Positions 48,700 to 60,441 are shown, numbered from the stretch's first letter. The stretch is 64,000 bases of DNA from Aquanectria penicillioides (GCA_003415625.1 PYIU01000005.1:3539001-3603000); one strand, 5' to 3'. Notes: generated by a model from the sequence alone, not told the origin. Translations and numbers: made by a program.

Positions 48700-49524
48700 A
48701 TGCATACCCAGAAGGTTGCTATGGCCATGGCGCCTCTCATCCTCCTCGCTCGCGCCGACATGCAGCTCGACAACGACGATGTCCCCAACGTCTGCAAGTC
48801 CATCTGCAAGCCCGTCGTTGAGCTGACGAACCGCTGCGAGGTTGACCTGAGCGGCAACAACGATGACACTAACGAGGACCGTCTTGAGGCCCAGTGCGTC
48901 TGCACCAACAATAGCTTCAATGTTAGCCACATCACTGCTCTGTGTGCCGACTGCATGCGCCAACACGTCGATGGGGACGACGACGATGGCAATGACGGAG
49001 ACGATGACTCTGACATGGAGGGTGAGCATTCTACTCTCATTCTTGAGAAGTCGCACCGTGAGAACAACCATACTAACAAGAGCTGAGACATCAACGACAT
49101 CATGTACACCTGCGGCTGGTCCAGCTCCAGCTACGCCTCCGCGTCGTCCACTGCTGCCAACAGCATCACGGTCGTCGCCACGGCTCCCACAGCCATTTCT
49201 CAGCTGACCACCACCATCGTCCCCGGCTCTCGCAACGCCGCCAGCACTGCTGTGCGATCTACCTTCAGCACCACGAGCACGGCGGCGAGGTCGACCTCGA
49301 CCTGGCATGATGATACCGACGATGACACCGACGACGAGCGCACTCGAACCCGAACCGGCACTGGTACCAGTGTTGCTGCCACTCCCACTGCCACCAGCAA
49401 CAACCAGAACGCCACCTCGACCACCACCAGCGGTCAAGCAAACCAGACCAATGGCGCTGCTGCCCTGGCTCCCCTCGGCATTGCCGGTGCTGCTGTTGCC
49501 GGTGCCGTCATCGCTTTGGTTTAA
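48700..49524 (+). CDS. Secreted, GPI-anchored Ser/Thr-rich surface protein
   Basis: This is a likely cell-wall or plasma-membrane surface protein of 252 residues. Exons are 48700-49021 and 49088-49524. The 66-nt intron has a gtgagc donor, a perfect tactaac branch site and a ctgag acceptor. The first 19 residues (ending LLARA) form a short signal peptide. The mature N-terminal domain has eight cysteines spaced like CKSIC, NRC, CVC, CADC and YTCGW, and carries an Asp-rich acidic loop (residues about 92-107). A long Ser/Thr/Ala-rich spacer with an Asp/Arg patch follows. The C terminus ends in a hydrophobic tail, GIAGAAVAGAVIALV, preceded by small residues, as for GPI attachment. It resembles the CAP22-like group of Colletotrichum from memory; that identity is unverified. 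Confidence 0.85.
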
Positions 49525-49937
49525 GCCATGGTTTGGGGCCTTTCTCTGATATTAGTGTGCATGATTCGATGTCACCCCTTAGTTACGATTATCTCCCCCG
49601 TTTCTATTTAATACAGATAGAGAAGAGCAGTGGGTTTCTCGAGGGCAGCATCACATGGAGCCTATTCCACAGTTCCGGCTGATATTGTTCTCCAGGCAAC
49701 AATGGATAGCCCAGTTTTATATAGTCTCGGATGTTTAGAACGAATTCACGAATTTAACCCATAACCCCGAATCTTGGATGCATTCCCGCACCCTTCTCCT
49801 CACAGTTCCCAGTGCGCAAGAAACATTTTTCTTTCTCTTAGTCCATTGCACCCCATGTAGCAGGCCATCTATATTATAATCGATCGTGTCGTTCTCTCTT
49901 TTCACCTTGATTATTGCCACAGCATTTATTACGCCCA
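49525..49937. other. Intergenic region between convergent genes
   Basis: This is the 3' flank of the GPI-protein gene and of the minus-strand gene ending at 49938. I see no gene in it. Confidence 0.6.
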
Positions 49938-50723
49938 TCACACGAGGTTCGCTTCATCTCGCCGCTCGTACCTTGAATCCCCACGTACATGCCTCCCCCC
50001 CACCTCCATATCTCGATCAAACTGCATCTTCACTTTGAAAAGACCCCCCATCTTTAATATGCAATTTTCCTTGACCCTCTTGACCCTCTCTTCTCCGATG
50101 ATTCTCTCGTACCGTGCCTCCAACTCCCGCACCAACTCGAGATATCCTCTCCTCCGCTCCCGCTGCACTTGGCGAAACGACGCGCATTGCAACGCGTAGT
50201 AGCTTTCGTCTGTAGGCCACATGAGCCGCACGCGAACCGAGATCATCTGCCGAATCTGATGGAGGCGGGAGCGAGGCATCGCGGCGGGGAACGGCGGCTT
50301 CAGCGCGCGACAGTCGTACGTTCGTCGGCGCCAGGGGACCAGTCCAAACCAGTACGAGACCATGTGTCGATAGGAGAGCCAATCGACAAATTGAGTCCAT
50401 TCGCCCATCAGATTGAGAAGGCTGTCGTTGAGATCTTTGGTGGCAGCCATGGCGTCGGACTAGCCAAGTTAGCACGTTCCTCTAGGCATCTTCCTCGAGA
50501 CCAAGGAGCGACAAACATGAAGCTGGAGCCATTCCTCGTCGGATACAAATGCTCCCGCGCACTTTGAACCATTTCGAAGGCATGCCGGACACTGGGCATA
50601 TCGAGGCTCCAACGGTTTGACCGTAGTATTGCGCATGCCGTTTAGCAACGCGAGAGTGCTGGTTGACATTGTAAGTAGCTCAAGATACGGATCATTCATG
50701 TTGAAAATGAGAGAAATATCCAT
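49938..50723 (-). CDS. Uncharacterised protein, two exons
   Basis: I do not recognise this family. Exons are 50723-50517 and 50459-49938, giving 242 residues. The 57-nt intron has a gtttgt donor, a tgctaac branch site and a ggctag acceptor, and joins EEWLQLH to SDAMAATKDL in frame. The N-terminal exon contains a possible metal-binding group, CPACLRNGSKC, near residues 45-55. The second exon is rich in Trp, Tyr and Arg (GEWTQFVDWLSYRHMVSYWF), then strongly basic and helical, with RQVQRERRRGYLELVRELEA suggesting a coiled coil. The start at 50723 is the first ATG in frame; later ATGs (for example in FNMNDP) are possible. It lies between two genes of unrelated function, so context gives no role. 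Confidence 0.6.
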
Positions 50724-51036
50724 CAAGGAATAATTTCAGAGTGCCCAAGAGAAGGACCCTGTGGTGCTGCGATGGCGAAGTTTATTGTCGATAGGGCTAC
50801 TGAGGAGAGTCAAAAATCACTGCATGGCGAACAATATTGTATGTCAACCTGGATAGTCAGGTCCATAAATCTTCTGTTATTACATTACATGTAATTCCCT
50901 TTCCTTTTTACCCACCCCTTGTATGTCCTTTCTCATCAAGGCATAATGCAGTACGGTTGAAAGAAAAGAACCATGATGCCACCCGAGCGTTGAAGCCAAT
51001 GTCGACCACCTTTTCGATATCCTTTTTAACTTTTTC
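50724..51036. other. Spacer between two minus-strand genes
   Basis: This holds the 3' flank of the permease gene and the promoter of the unknown gene. No other feature is seen. Confidence 0.55.
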
Positions 51037-52759
51037 TTACCGGCCGGTGTATTTCTTCTCGAGGTATCGCAGCGGAATGTAGGTGAGCGAGCTCAGGATG
51101 AAAGCCAGCTCAAATCCAATATCACCCGTGGTCTCAGCAATGGGGCCGGTCCACCAAACCTGAGCCATACACGGGACAACCAAGCCGTAGCAGAGAGTAC
51201 CGGCAGCCACGGCAGCAACGCCGATGGGCAGCTTTGAAGCTGTGTTCCAGATGGCGTGGTCATACGATTCATAGTTGCCACGACGGAAGACGAGGTGCTC
51301 CACCGAGACAATGCCAATGAAGGACGCAGACCAGTAGCCGATGAGAGCAACAAAGTTCTCGAGGTTAACGAAGAAATCCCTCTGGGCTCGAATTCCAACG
51401 GGTATGGTGATGACAGTGACAACAATTGCAAAGGCGTATCGGGGATCTTGATGAGCCCGGGGATGAGTGTCTGGAAGTTAAGCGTGATAGCGTACATGGT
51501 GCCTCCCGTGTTACCGAGCAGCGTCAGGGACAGGATGACGACGACAAATTTGCCAAAGCCGCCGGCACTCGACAGCATAGCCGCAAGAACACCGCCAACC
51601 ATCGTCTGACCATAGGCCTCTTCCCACTCAGGAACGTTGGGGAGGGCGCCAGCCATGGCAGCACCCAGGACCATGAGGGGGACGGTGGGAGCCAGGAGAC
51701 CGAAGTAGCTGTAGGTGAAAACTCGCCATCTATCAAATTTGTCAGCGATCCCTGTATCGTTTTCATGGCTTAAAAAACAGGTGTAAAGGGCAACTTACGA
51801 GGGAACCTTGGGGTCGAAATATGTAGTGAGGTCGCTGGCAATGGCAGCCCATGGGAGCATGTAGCTAGCAACAATCATGCCAAAGCTTAACACGGCGCTG
51901 GCGGCGGGAGCTTCCTCAGGGACAGCCTGGTTCTGCAAATGAGATCCACCGCATCCCGTAGCAATAGTGATGGCGATGATGGCAGGAATGAAAGCATAGG
52001 TTTCGTAGTAGTGCAGAACTTGGAAGCCGCAAAATGAGATTAGGAGAGAAAGGATGCCAATAATGACAATGCCGACATCGGGCGTGAGGTGGCCGTTGGA
52101 GACAGCAGAGAGGCACTGGCCACCAACGACAAAAATGATGACGATGAAACCAGTCAGTGTAGCCAAGTTAAGCAGAACAGGGATTGAGACAAGATATCGA
52201 CTGCGACGAGTTAGCTTTCTGAGTACTAGACATAGCCAGAGCATCTCCAATTTTCATACCCAAAGCTGAACCGAGCTTGGATCATTTGCCTCATCCCCGT
52301 CTTGGGGCCGAAGGTGGCGAAGTACGCTGGTGCCACCGTAGAGAGCATGCAGAAGAAGAGGATGACGAGAGATGAATCTCTCAGGCTGAGGCCATATGCA
52401 AGAGGCCCAAGCATGCCAAAAGTGATGCTACGTGTTCGTGTGAGTAACCATCTCGGTTTTGGGGGTCCTCTGTTATGACGAGGTTGCTGAGTGCGAATTA
52501 CTCACCCAAGAATGTTAGCGTTGATGGAGAACCAAACGGTGAAAATATTGTAGAACTTGGTCATTCGACGATCCTCAACGGGAAGGGGCTGGATGCCCTT
52601 CTCCTCGACTCGTCCCATTCGCAAGGCCTTGTGGAACATCGACGAAGCCTTGATGCTGAAGGTGTCGCTCTGGTCATCATGTTCCGGGCTTCGCTGCGCA
52701 GGCGCGGTAGCTGAGGCCGTTGGAGTGCCCTTCTCGGCATCAGTCACCACCGCTGACAT
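51037..52759 (-). CDS. FCY2: Purine-cytosine permease (NCS1 family, FCY2-like), one-base frameshift
   Basis: This is a plasma-membrane proton symporter of the NCS1 family that imports cytosine and purines. Exons are 52759-52506, 52427-52260, 52200-51799 and 51729-51037, with introns of 78, 59 and 69 nt. The N terminus is cytosolic; then come about twelve membrane segments, starting GMLGPLAYGL and including RFSFGRYLVSIPVLL and SYMLPWAAIASDLTTYF. The C terminus is PLRYLEKKYTGR. The summed exons are 1517 nt, one short of a full frame. The break is at the C run 51441-51444 (minus strand), between NFQTLIPGLIKIP and RYAFAIVVTVITIPVGI, near residue 370. One more C would give 505 residues. No GT-AG intron fits there. 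It is therefore either a recent null allele or, more likely, an assembly error. Confidence 0.85.
51441..51444 (-). other. Frameshift site in the permease gene
   Basis: Four Cs on the coding (minus) strand stand where the conserved frame needs five. Reading shifts from a frame ending in KIPDTP to the one giving PRYAFAIVVTV. See the permease entry. Confidence 0.8.
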
Positions 52760-53633
52760 GTTGGATGGGTTTTGTAGAGCCGTTCCCCTTTATTTTCTCA
52801 ACCGAGTATACAGGTATTCACAACTGACGTGACCTGAGGAATGTGAAAGGTTGATATATGGTGGTTGAGTAACAACTCGGTCAACACCGATCCTTCAGAC
52901 GAAACGAGAAAATTCCTTGTAATAGACTCTAGCCCACTGGAGTCACGACTCGGCGGCAACGCGGGCTTGTGCTTAGATGCGGCATAAACCTTGTCCTCGG
53001 TGCTCGGAGGGGCTTCCGCCAGCTAATCAGACACGTCCGTGGGCCCTCTAGCGCAAGACAGAAACGACCGTTTTGGTACGTTCTCCCAATCTCCCAAACT
53101 GGTGAAATGAGCTGAGCAAGCTGCCTTCCTGTCGTAGCGTGAGGTTCTTTTTGGCCATTTTCTCAAGTGATGCCTGGTGGCTTCGGTTCCAATTTGTAGC
53201 CCTAGTGAAAAAAAAAAGAGTTCAGTCCATTCGGATGGGCGCCGATAGAAACGGCCTCAGTCAAATGACACCAAAGATCCGCTAGTTCTGGAGCCCTGGA
53301 CGCAACAGCCTGGCAAAAGCCTGCAAAAGCCTGCAAAAGCCTGCAAGTTAGTCGAATGTTTACTGCGTGTTCTGCAGTGGCCGCCCTGTTCGCCAGCGGA
53401 ACCCACACATTGGGGCTCTTCGTTCGGCGACCCGATTCGTCTCTGGGGTGAGTTCGCCGCGGCCGTTGTGATCCGCATCCGCCAAGAGGGTCTCGATTCT
53501 CCAAATACCACCGAAAGGTGAGGCGAGGTGAGGTGATTCCCAAGTTAGGGGGAAATCCTAGTTAACAACGCACTGTCGGTGACGTGACGTTTGCCTCCAC
53601 AGATTCAATGTGGCTGGGATTGGTATTTTCTGG
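52760..53633. other. Permease promoter and CHL1 3' flank
   Basis: No supported gene is present. Small minus-strand frames near 53202-53543 overlap a tandem decamer and have no motif. The part adjoining 52759 should contain the permease promoter. Confidence 0.55.
53309..53347. repeat. Tandem gcctgcaaaa decamer, about four copies
   Basis: There are two perfect copies, one copy with an extra base at the left (gcctggcaaaa) and a partial copy at the right. It lies in non-coding sequence between the permease and CHL1 genes. Confidence 0.9.
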
Positions 53634-56486
53634 CTAATTCGTCACCGTTTTCTTCGACTTCTTCTCTCGGAAGAATGTCCCGACTGCGGCCATTAGGCCC
53701 CCGAGCCCTTTCTCGTGGCTGTCCCCCACGAGCCCTCCCTTGATCCATCCTGGGAGTTTCCCGCGGATCCTTTCAGTGCCGTACCGTCGATCGACGAGCA
53801 CAATCGCCGCGTAGTCACCCTGATGCCGGATTGCGCGCCCGATGCTCTGGTTCACGGCCCGCATGCACGCATTTTCATAAAAGTCTCGGGCTGCCTGTTT
53901 TGCTCTGGCTGTTGCGCTTTCTTTGGCCACCCCTTGGGTAATGAGACTGGCCTGGGTGGTGGTCTCGATGTATTCGATCTTCGCTTTCCAGTCTGGCGAG
54001 GCAATATTGGGGTATGGGAGGCCAATCACAATGACGCATCGTCCCAGTCGATCCGAAAAGTTGATACCTTCTGACATCTTCCCACCGACCACGCTGAGAA
54101 GGAGTGCACCCTTGCCGTTGCTAGAATCTCCCAGGATAGCCTGCGAATATTCCTGGAGGACTTCTTCGCTTGACCCGCCCCGTGTCTCCTTGAACAGGGC
54201 CTTCCGAGACCCCAGGCGATCCCATATTGATTGGCCATTGGCCCCTGGTTTTTGTTGCCATGACGCAGCCACCTCATCAAGGTAACCATAGCTTGGGAAA
54301 AAGACGACTACGCCGTCTGGCACGAGCGAGCACAGATTTAGGATGGCCAGACCCAACTGTGATATCATCTCAGGGTCCTTGCGGTGCTGAAAGCTAAACT
54401 CGAATGGAGCCATCCCTGGCCGCGATGTTGCCAATGTCCAGACGCAAAGGCTTTCTGGTGGAATTACATGTCCGCAGCTCAGCGTTGTGACCTTGTCGCT
54501 TCCTAGGGTCGGGAATAAATGATCCTTGTAATCGTCGAACGGTGACATTGTTCCTCCCGCGAGAACTACGGCTCTCGCACTCGATGTAATTGAGGAGAAA
54601 GCGTGGGTTGGTGATAGGAGCAAGTAGGAGAGCTTGATATCTGGCCCATATTCCTTGGTCTTCTCGTAGAATATCCGTCCCTCAGTGCTGAGGTTGGTGA
54701 GGGCAACAAGGAAGGATACCAAGGTGTGAAGAACAGGAGCGCTTGCCCTAGACGTCGTCTTACTTTTCGTATCCTCACTTTCGACGTGGGAGACGTAACT
54801 CTCGATCTTGTAAGCGAGCTTTGATTCCTGAATGTATTGGATAAGTTCGAACATGTTGATCTGGTCGATACCCTTGGGCCTGGTTAAATCGTTTGCGTCC
54901 ACAATGCCGTGCTCTTGCTGTGTAAAACGTCAGGATTTGTTCTGGGAACGGGCCTAAAAGCTCACCTTCAACTTGAGAGCGCCTTCCATCCACTCACTGA
55001 GTCCATCGATGACTCTGACAACTCGTCCAACATTCACCCGATTTGCGCCACTAAGCTTCTTACCAAACTTCTTCACGTAGATTCCCAGCATGCCTCGACC
55101 TCGTTTCAGTTCACTCAGTCGTATCTCGGCGGCATGTACATTCGCCACCGCATCCATGATATTATGGGCTTCATCTATGATGACAATGTTTCCTTCCAAT
55201 TTAATACCAAGTGCTTCTCGGGCACTTCTCTGCAACAAAAGTGGATACGGAAGCGTTATGATCTCGGCGCCCGGCACAGCAGTTCGAGATGCATAGTAGG
55301 GGCATACAGCGAGAGATTTTCCTAGTTGATGCAGGTCTTCGATATCAGGCAGCGTGGCAAGGGCGGAGTCGCGAAACTGATGTGTTTGCGAGAGCAGTTC
55401 TTCTTTCGGGACGTAGGTGCACTTTTTGGTAGATTTGGATTGTTGAAGCTCCGCGCAGCGATCGTTGATGGCCTGAACGGAACCGAGCCGCGAGACTGAC
55501 GGATTGATGCAAAGCCTCTGACGGGACGACAAGGGTAAGAGTTTCACGGCTTCTGTCTTGGATTGGCTGTCTTTGGCGATAGACGGGGGCAACGATGGTG
55601 GAAACGCAGGACGACGGAGTTCGGTGATGAACTGGGAAAGCTGGGAATGAGTTCTTGAAGTGTAATAAATCTACTGACGTTACTACTGTGATAGGTGGCA
55701 TCGATCGGTGCAGAAACCCGCACCTTTATTTCTTCCTCGAGAAGATCTTGGTCTTCATCCCGGGCCCTTGGGCCGCCCAGTCCGATACTTGCCAGAACAT
55801 CTCTCGAATCCTTACTCAATCCGGATAAGGCATCTCGTGGTCCAGAGTTCTGCTCGTCGATGTCATCAAGGAGCCACTCGGCATCCTCATCAGTCACACG
55901 AGAACCGGATAGTGCTGACTCTTCGATGCGTCGACGTTTACGACCACGTTCCTCAAGGGCTTTCTCCTTGAGTCTGAGTGTTTCAAGGCGCTGTTCTCGG
56001 TCTTCCCATCGGCCGACGAGCTCCTCTCGCTTGCGGCGAAGAAGTTGCTCGACAACCCATGACGGTTCGTCTTTGTAAGCTTCCGCAGAAGCCTGGAGTG
56101 CAGTTTCAAATTTGGTTGACTTGTGGTGTCTTAGCCAAGTTAGAGAAGCACAGATAAGAGATAGCGATTTTCCCTAGATATGGACGTTAGTACTGGATGA
56201 GACTCGACAAGGAACAATTTGAGCAGCCTCATGCCATTCCAGCGAGATCACGCCGAAAGTAACAACCTGATCATGTTTCAACCATTTTTGAAAGTTCAGT
56301 GCAGAAAAAACTTACTGTGCCAGTTGGACTCTCCAAAATGCCAACTTGACCTTGTCCAGTTTCAAGCACATCGAAAACGGTCTTCATAAACTGCTCCTGA
56401 ACATCGTAAGGCGTGTACGGGTGGTGAAAGTCCAGTTTCTCCAATCCCTTTGCCACGTCATCTACCGAATCTGCCGCCATTTCCAT
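53634..56486 (-). CDS. CHL1: ATP-dependent DNA helicase CHL1 (DDX11/FANCJ-like, Fe-S type)
   Basis: This is a 5'-to-3' superfamily 2 helicase that supports sister-chromatid cohesion during S phase. Exons are 56486-56316, 56173-55724, 55670-54966 and 54917-53634, with introns of 142, 53 and 48 nt. The protein has about 869 residues, close to yeast Chl1 (861). Walker A (SPTGTGKS, about residues 53-60) is split by intron 1. Motif Ia is YYTSRTHSQL (209-218). Four cysteines at about 261, 279, 291 and 330 form the Fe-S cluster site. The DEAH box lies at 373-376. The C-terminal helicase half contains SEGINFSDRLGR and motif VI QSIGRAIRHQGDYAAIVLVD. An acidic, Arg-rich insert lies between Walker A and motif Ia, as usual in this family. 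The start is MEMAADSVDD; MAADS (56480) or an upstream ATG at 56522 are alternatives. It shares a short divergent promoter with RPL28. Confidence 0.95.
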
Positions 56487-56846
56487 ACGTACACAGTTCT
56501 GACGGTCAGCTCTGAGTTGCATCGCGTCACGACTGAGTCTTGCGCGCCGCTGTGGCAATCACCGCCTCCATCATTGGTGGAGCCACACCGAGCTTCACCG
56601 CGCCCATGCCACGAGGTCACCTGACACGTCACGCACAAGACGCACAGGCCCCCGCCCACAGAACCCACCCACAACCCACTCCCACCAAACTGCCAATTGC
56701 CAATTCCCAGGTTTAGGGCTGCCCTGCCCTCTCGTCTAACAATTTTCCGCTGCTAGCCATTGGAAGGGCCGTCGCAAAAACATCACCACCCACTTCCAGT
56801 CTTCGTCCCTGAACACCGGAAAAGCGACAACACCACAGCCGTCGCC
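56487..56846. promoter_or_regulatory. Divergent CHL1-RPL28 promoter region
   Basis: The 360 bp between the two start codons must hold both promoters. A short duplicated segment (ccaattgccaattccc) lies near 56692-56710. No TATA box is obvious. Confidence 0.5.
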
Positions 56847-57641
56847 ATGCCTACCCGAACGTCGAAGACCCGCAAGCAGTACGTGCTATTCATCTTCCCA
56901 GTCGTGGTCTCTTGAAGAGAGCGGCGCCGTGCTGCGATTGAGCAATTTGAGCCTTTCAGCCCGCCGCCCGTCGTGACATCCGCGAACGGCATCATAATGG
57001 ACTTGGACTGACATTTCTCGCTTCACAGCCGCGGCCACGTTTCCGCCGGTAAGGGCCGTGTCGGCAAGCACCGCAAGCACCCCGGTGGTCGTGGTCTTGC
57101 CGGTGGTCAGCACCACCACCGTACCAACATGGACAAGGTTCGACATCCCGAAAAAGCGAATAAACGAGAACGACGATGGGATAGAAAGACTAACCTCTGG
57201 ATAGTACCACCCCGGTTACTTCGGAAAGGTCGGTATGCGATACTTCCACAAGCAGCAGAACCACTTCTGGAAGCCCGTCATCAACCTGGACAAGGTACAT
57301 ATCTCTCCCGATCCCGCGATTTGATTTTTTAGTGGACTAGGGTGCGGGGGGCGCACGGAAGAGAACGATGAAATGACAAAGGGAACCAAAAGCAACATAT
57401 TTGTGCTAACATCCGATAATAGCTCTGGTCTCTCGTCCCCACTGAGACCCGTGATGCCTACGTTGCTGGTGAGAAGAAGGACACCGTCCCCGTCCTCGAC
57501 CTCCTACCTCTCGGCTACTCCAAGGTCCTCGGCAAGGGCCGTCTCCCCGAAATCCCTCTGGTCGTCCGCGCACGATGGGTGAGCCGTCTGGCTGAGAAGA
57601 AGATCACTGAGGCTGGTGGTGTTGTTGAGCTTGTGGCATAA
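56847..57641 (+). CDS. RPL28: 60S ribosomal protein L28 (uL15)
   Basis: This is a structural protein of the large cytosolic ribosomal subunit. Exons are 56847-56878, 57029-57137, 57205-57294 and 57423-57641, giving 149 residues, the same length as yeast Rpl28. The first exon encodes only [10 protein letters not shown] and two bases of a His codon. Exon 2 has [20 protein letters not shown] and [12 protein letters not shown]. Exon 3 has [20 protein letters not shown]. The protein ends GGVVELVA. Intron 2 has a weak gttcga donor but a good gactaac branch site; intron 3 has a gtgctaac branch site. The multi-intron 5' end is common in fungal ribosomal-protein genes and often carries regulation, though nothing specific is visible here. 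Confidence 0.97.
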
Positions 57642-58128
57642 ATGAAAACCTGTGCTGGCTGGAGTCGGGCTTGTGGATTTGGGAACCGGATTTTCATGGA
57701 GAAAATGGTCCTGGGCCCTGGATGCCGAATCACGGAGACGGGGAAGGGACCTGGGTTAGTCGGCTTCGAGCATTGCATCAGGGACTCTCGAAATGGAGTT
57801 TAACGAAATAAAATCGATTTTCGCCCATGACTGGCATACTCTCTCTGTCTCTCTGCCATGACTTTAATTTATGGGTGCAGTGGCAAACAAACCATTGGAG
57901 TTGTGCGTGTGCTTGCTGCCCTGGTTTAAGGAAGGTCATCATGGTTGATGGGTATTACATTCCTCTATGTTCACTCGTATGCTTGGATATCTGACCAACC
58001 CTCCCAATTATCTACCCTCTCGAATGCCCCAAATAACGCCGCCTTGTGATCATGGTCTATAAGTACAAAAAAAACACTCGCCCATCCATAATGACGGTGT
58101 CTATATGCAAACGATGCCGGTCCCTCTT
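57642..58128. other. Intergenic region between convergent RPL28 and CDC7
   Basis: It contains the two 3' flanks. An aataaa-type signal (gaaataaaatcg) at about 57804-57815 may serve RPL28 polyadenylation. No gene is seen. Confidence 0.55.
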
Positions 58129-59693
58129 TTATGCATGCAACATGTCCATCTCGTCCTCGTCCCCAAGCTCTTGGCTAGCGGGTTGATCGACTCTCAAAAA
58201 CTCATGCTCTAGGGCCTGCTCTGCAGTAATTCTCCTGCTAGGATCCAACTCCATGCAACGCTCCAAGAACCTGACCGCCAATTTCTCATCGGGGGTCAAG
58301 GGCTTGTCGTCTGTTCGGCACGTGCTCCAGAGAATGATCTTCTCCATGCTAAACCCTTGCTGCCCCACGGTGGGAATGCTGGTCTCAAAGACACAGCCGT
58401 GAAGCAGCCCAGCAGCCTTCATCCGCTTGGAGCCAAAGATGGTGGCAATTTCAATCATGGCCTCAACGTCATCGGCCGAGTTGAAGAAGGGAAACCGTTT
58501 TGACATGATGGTGAGCAAGATAACACCGGCAGACCAAATGTCAATGGAGGTAGTCTGTTCGGTGCACTTGAACAGAACCTCAGGGGCACGGAATCCTCTG
58601 GTTCCAGCACGGTTGGCACGTCGGGAGGAACGAGTGTCAGACTTAGGGTATCCGGCCTGGGGGTTGGTCGAGTTTTGCGCCCACACCGAGTTAGCTTGGC
58701 GGTGTTTGCGGGTGTCCCGCGTCTCGTGGCAGAGGCATGGTTTGCAATCGGAGCCCTCCCGCTCAGCGAGTCCAAAGTCGACCAGAACGCCACGTTGGGT
58801 GGCTGGGTCGTACAAGAAGTTTGTGGGCTTGATATCTCGGTGGAGAATCTTGTGCTCATGGACGCTCTTGAGGGCAGTGAAGAGCGAGCGCAGGTAAATA
58901 GCAATGTCCGGAATGGTCATGTCCCGGAAGTAGGCGCGGAAGTCGCCGTGGCGGAAGTAGGGCAGGATGGCCACAACCTGGTCGGTATGGCGGAAAGCCG
59001 TGATCAGAGGACAGACTGAAGGGCATTGGCGCAGGTCGTGTAGGAGCTCGAGCTCGTTGAGAATACGGGAGGGACTTGAGGTGACGTAGATTTTCTTAAT
59101 AGCGACGTAGCGAGGCTTACGACGAGGAGAGTGAGACACATTGCTACCGCTCCGCTTCAGAGGTGGAGGCGTCCACTTGGACGAGTCGTCTTCAAAATCC
59201 CAGCTATTGTCGTAGTTGTCGTACATGACATCCAGGGCCTTGTAGACCGTCGAGAAAGTGCCTAGGGCAGGTTCAATCAGCATGACGGCTTCGCGGGACA
59301 GGGATAGGAGAGCAGTAATTAATTACCTTCGCCAATGCGCTTGATCAAACGGTACTTGTTGCGAAACCCAGGAAAATCGGCAGTGAGCTTGTCCATGTCT
59401 GCCTGGACGCTGCTATCAACAGCTTCATCCTCTGAGCTCTCATCAGCCAGCTCTTCTTCTTCCTCTTCCTCGAGAGGCTGCTGGTGTTGTTGTTGTTGAT
59501 GGTGGTGGTGATGCTGTGGGCCCCCGTGGTGATGGTGATGGTATTGTTGTTCCTCTGGCTCTGCGTCTTCTGTGGGTGGTACAACTTCCTCCGTGCGCTC
59601 CTCCTCAGGCATCATCTCCGTATCCTCTGTCCTTAGATCTTCATGGATTTCAAAGGGTTCTTCGACATGTTGAGGGTGGACTGCTGCAGCCAT
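58129..59693 (-). CDS. CDC7: Cell-cycle protein kinase CDC7 (DDK catalytic subunit)
   Basis: This is a Ser/Thr kinase that, with its Dbf4 partner, phosphorylates the MCM helicase to fire replication origins. Exons are 59693-59327 and 59261-58129 with a 65-nt intron, giving 499 residues. Residues 1-105 are acidic and low-complexity, with His and Gln runs (52-72) and a Glu run (75-81). The kinase domain starts KYRLIKRIGEGTFSTVYKAL (about 113-132), with the intron inside the glycine loop. The ATP Lys is in VAIKK (about 178), the catalytic loop is HRDIKPTNFL (263-272) and DFGLAE is at 284-289. A basic, Ser-rich insert separates DFG from TRGFRAPEVL. That insert and the one between the glycine loop and VAIKK are typical of Cdc7 kinases. 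It diverges from the condensin gene. Confidence 0.95.
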
Positions 59694-60441
59694 TGCGGCT
59701 ATCGTTTCGATCCGCTTGTTTCGATTCGCGTACTTTTGCCTCCCACAAGCCAGATCGTATCAACCCAACAGACAGCTTTTGTGGCAAAGAAACGAGAGAA
59801 TCCTCCTTCCAGCTGCCAATTCAATCAATTGCCGAGGCAAACAGAGGCAAACAAGAGTCTGGGAGCAGAAGAGATGTTTGAATCGGCCGAGTTTTCGAAC
59901 TGGAAGAGTTTGGGACGGAGGGCTCGGTGGAGGGGTTCCAGTACTCGGTGGTGTCGTGTGGCTGCAGAGCGCTGCGCTGTAACTCGTTACAGGGGGGGCT
60001 AGCAGGCATAACACGCGCTGGGTTTTAGTGGTTGCTGACCGATGGCGGGGGAAAAAGGCCGAAAAGGCGGGCGGGCGCGTCAAAGAAAACAAAAACAATT
60101 CGTTGCCAAGGGACCTGCCCCGGCATCACCGCCAAACCCCAACCAAATACAGTAACCACTTCCAATTTATCATCGCTGCTCTATCACCGCCCAACTACGC
60201 CACGCCCACGACGCGTTGACGGACCAGACGCAGACGCACCGACGGACAGCTCGAAAAGCGCTGTGCGCTGCTAATATTCCTAACACACCTGCGACACTTT
60301 GCTCGGGCTTAGATCCCCAGATGCAACGCCCGTGATTCCCCTCACCATACATATCCCTCCCACACCCCTCATTCGCATTTCTGTCCCTCCCGTCGCCATC
60401 GCACAAGCGCGCCATAGCGGCGCAACCCCCGATTGCCCACC
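59694..60441. promoter_or_regulatory. Divergent CDC7-condensin promoter region
   Basis: This is a 748-bp stretch without a gene between two start codons. It contains one ACGCGT site and several CT-rich stretches just before the condensin ATG. Both flanking genes act in the chromosome cycle. Confidence 0.55.
60211..60216. promoter_or_regulatory. MluI cell-cycle box (ACGCGT)
   Basis: ACGCGT is the binding core of MBF, which drives G1/S transcription in yeasts. It lies 226 bp upstream of the condensin ATG and 518 bp upstream of the CDC7 ATG. A single six-base site can occur by chance; its place between two cell-cycle genes is the only support. Confidence 0.35.

Noticed and set aside
54909..55325. 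138-codon plus-strand frame
   Set aside because: It is antisense to CHL1 exon 3 and a shadow of real coding sequence.
55671..55723. Reading through 55671-55723 as CHL1 coding sequence (SAPIDATYHSS)
   Set aside because: Splicing out this 53-nt gtgcgg...cagtag intron gives EEIK-IYYTSRTHSQLSQF, the conserved helicase motif Ia; the read-through version destroys it.
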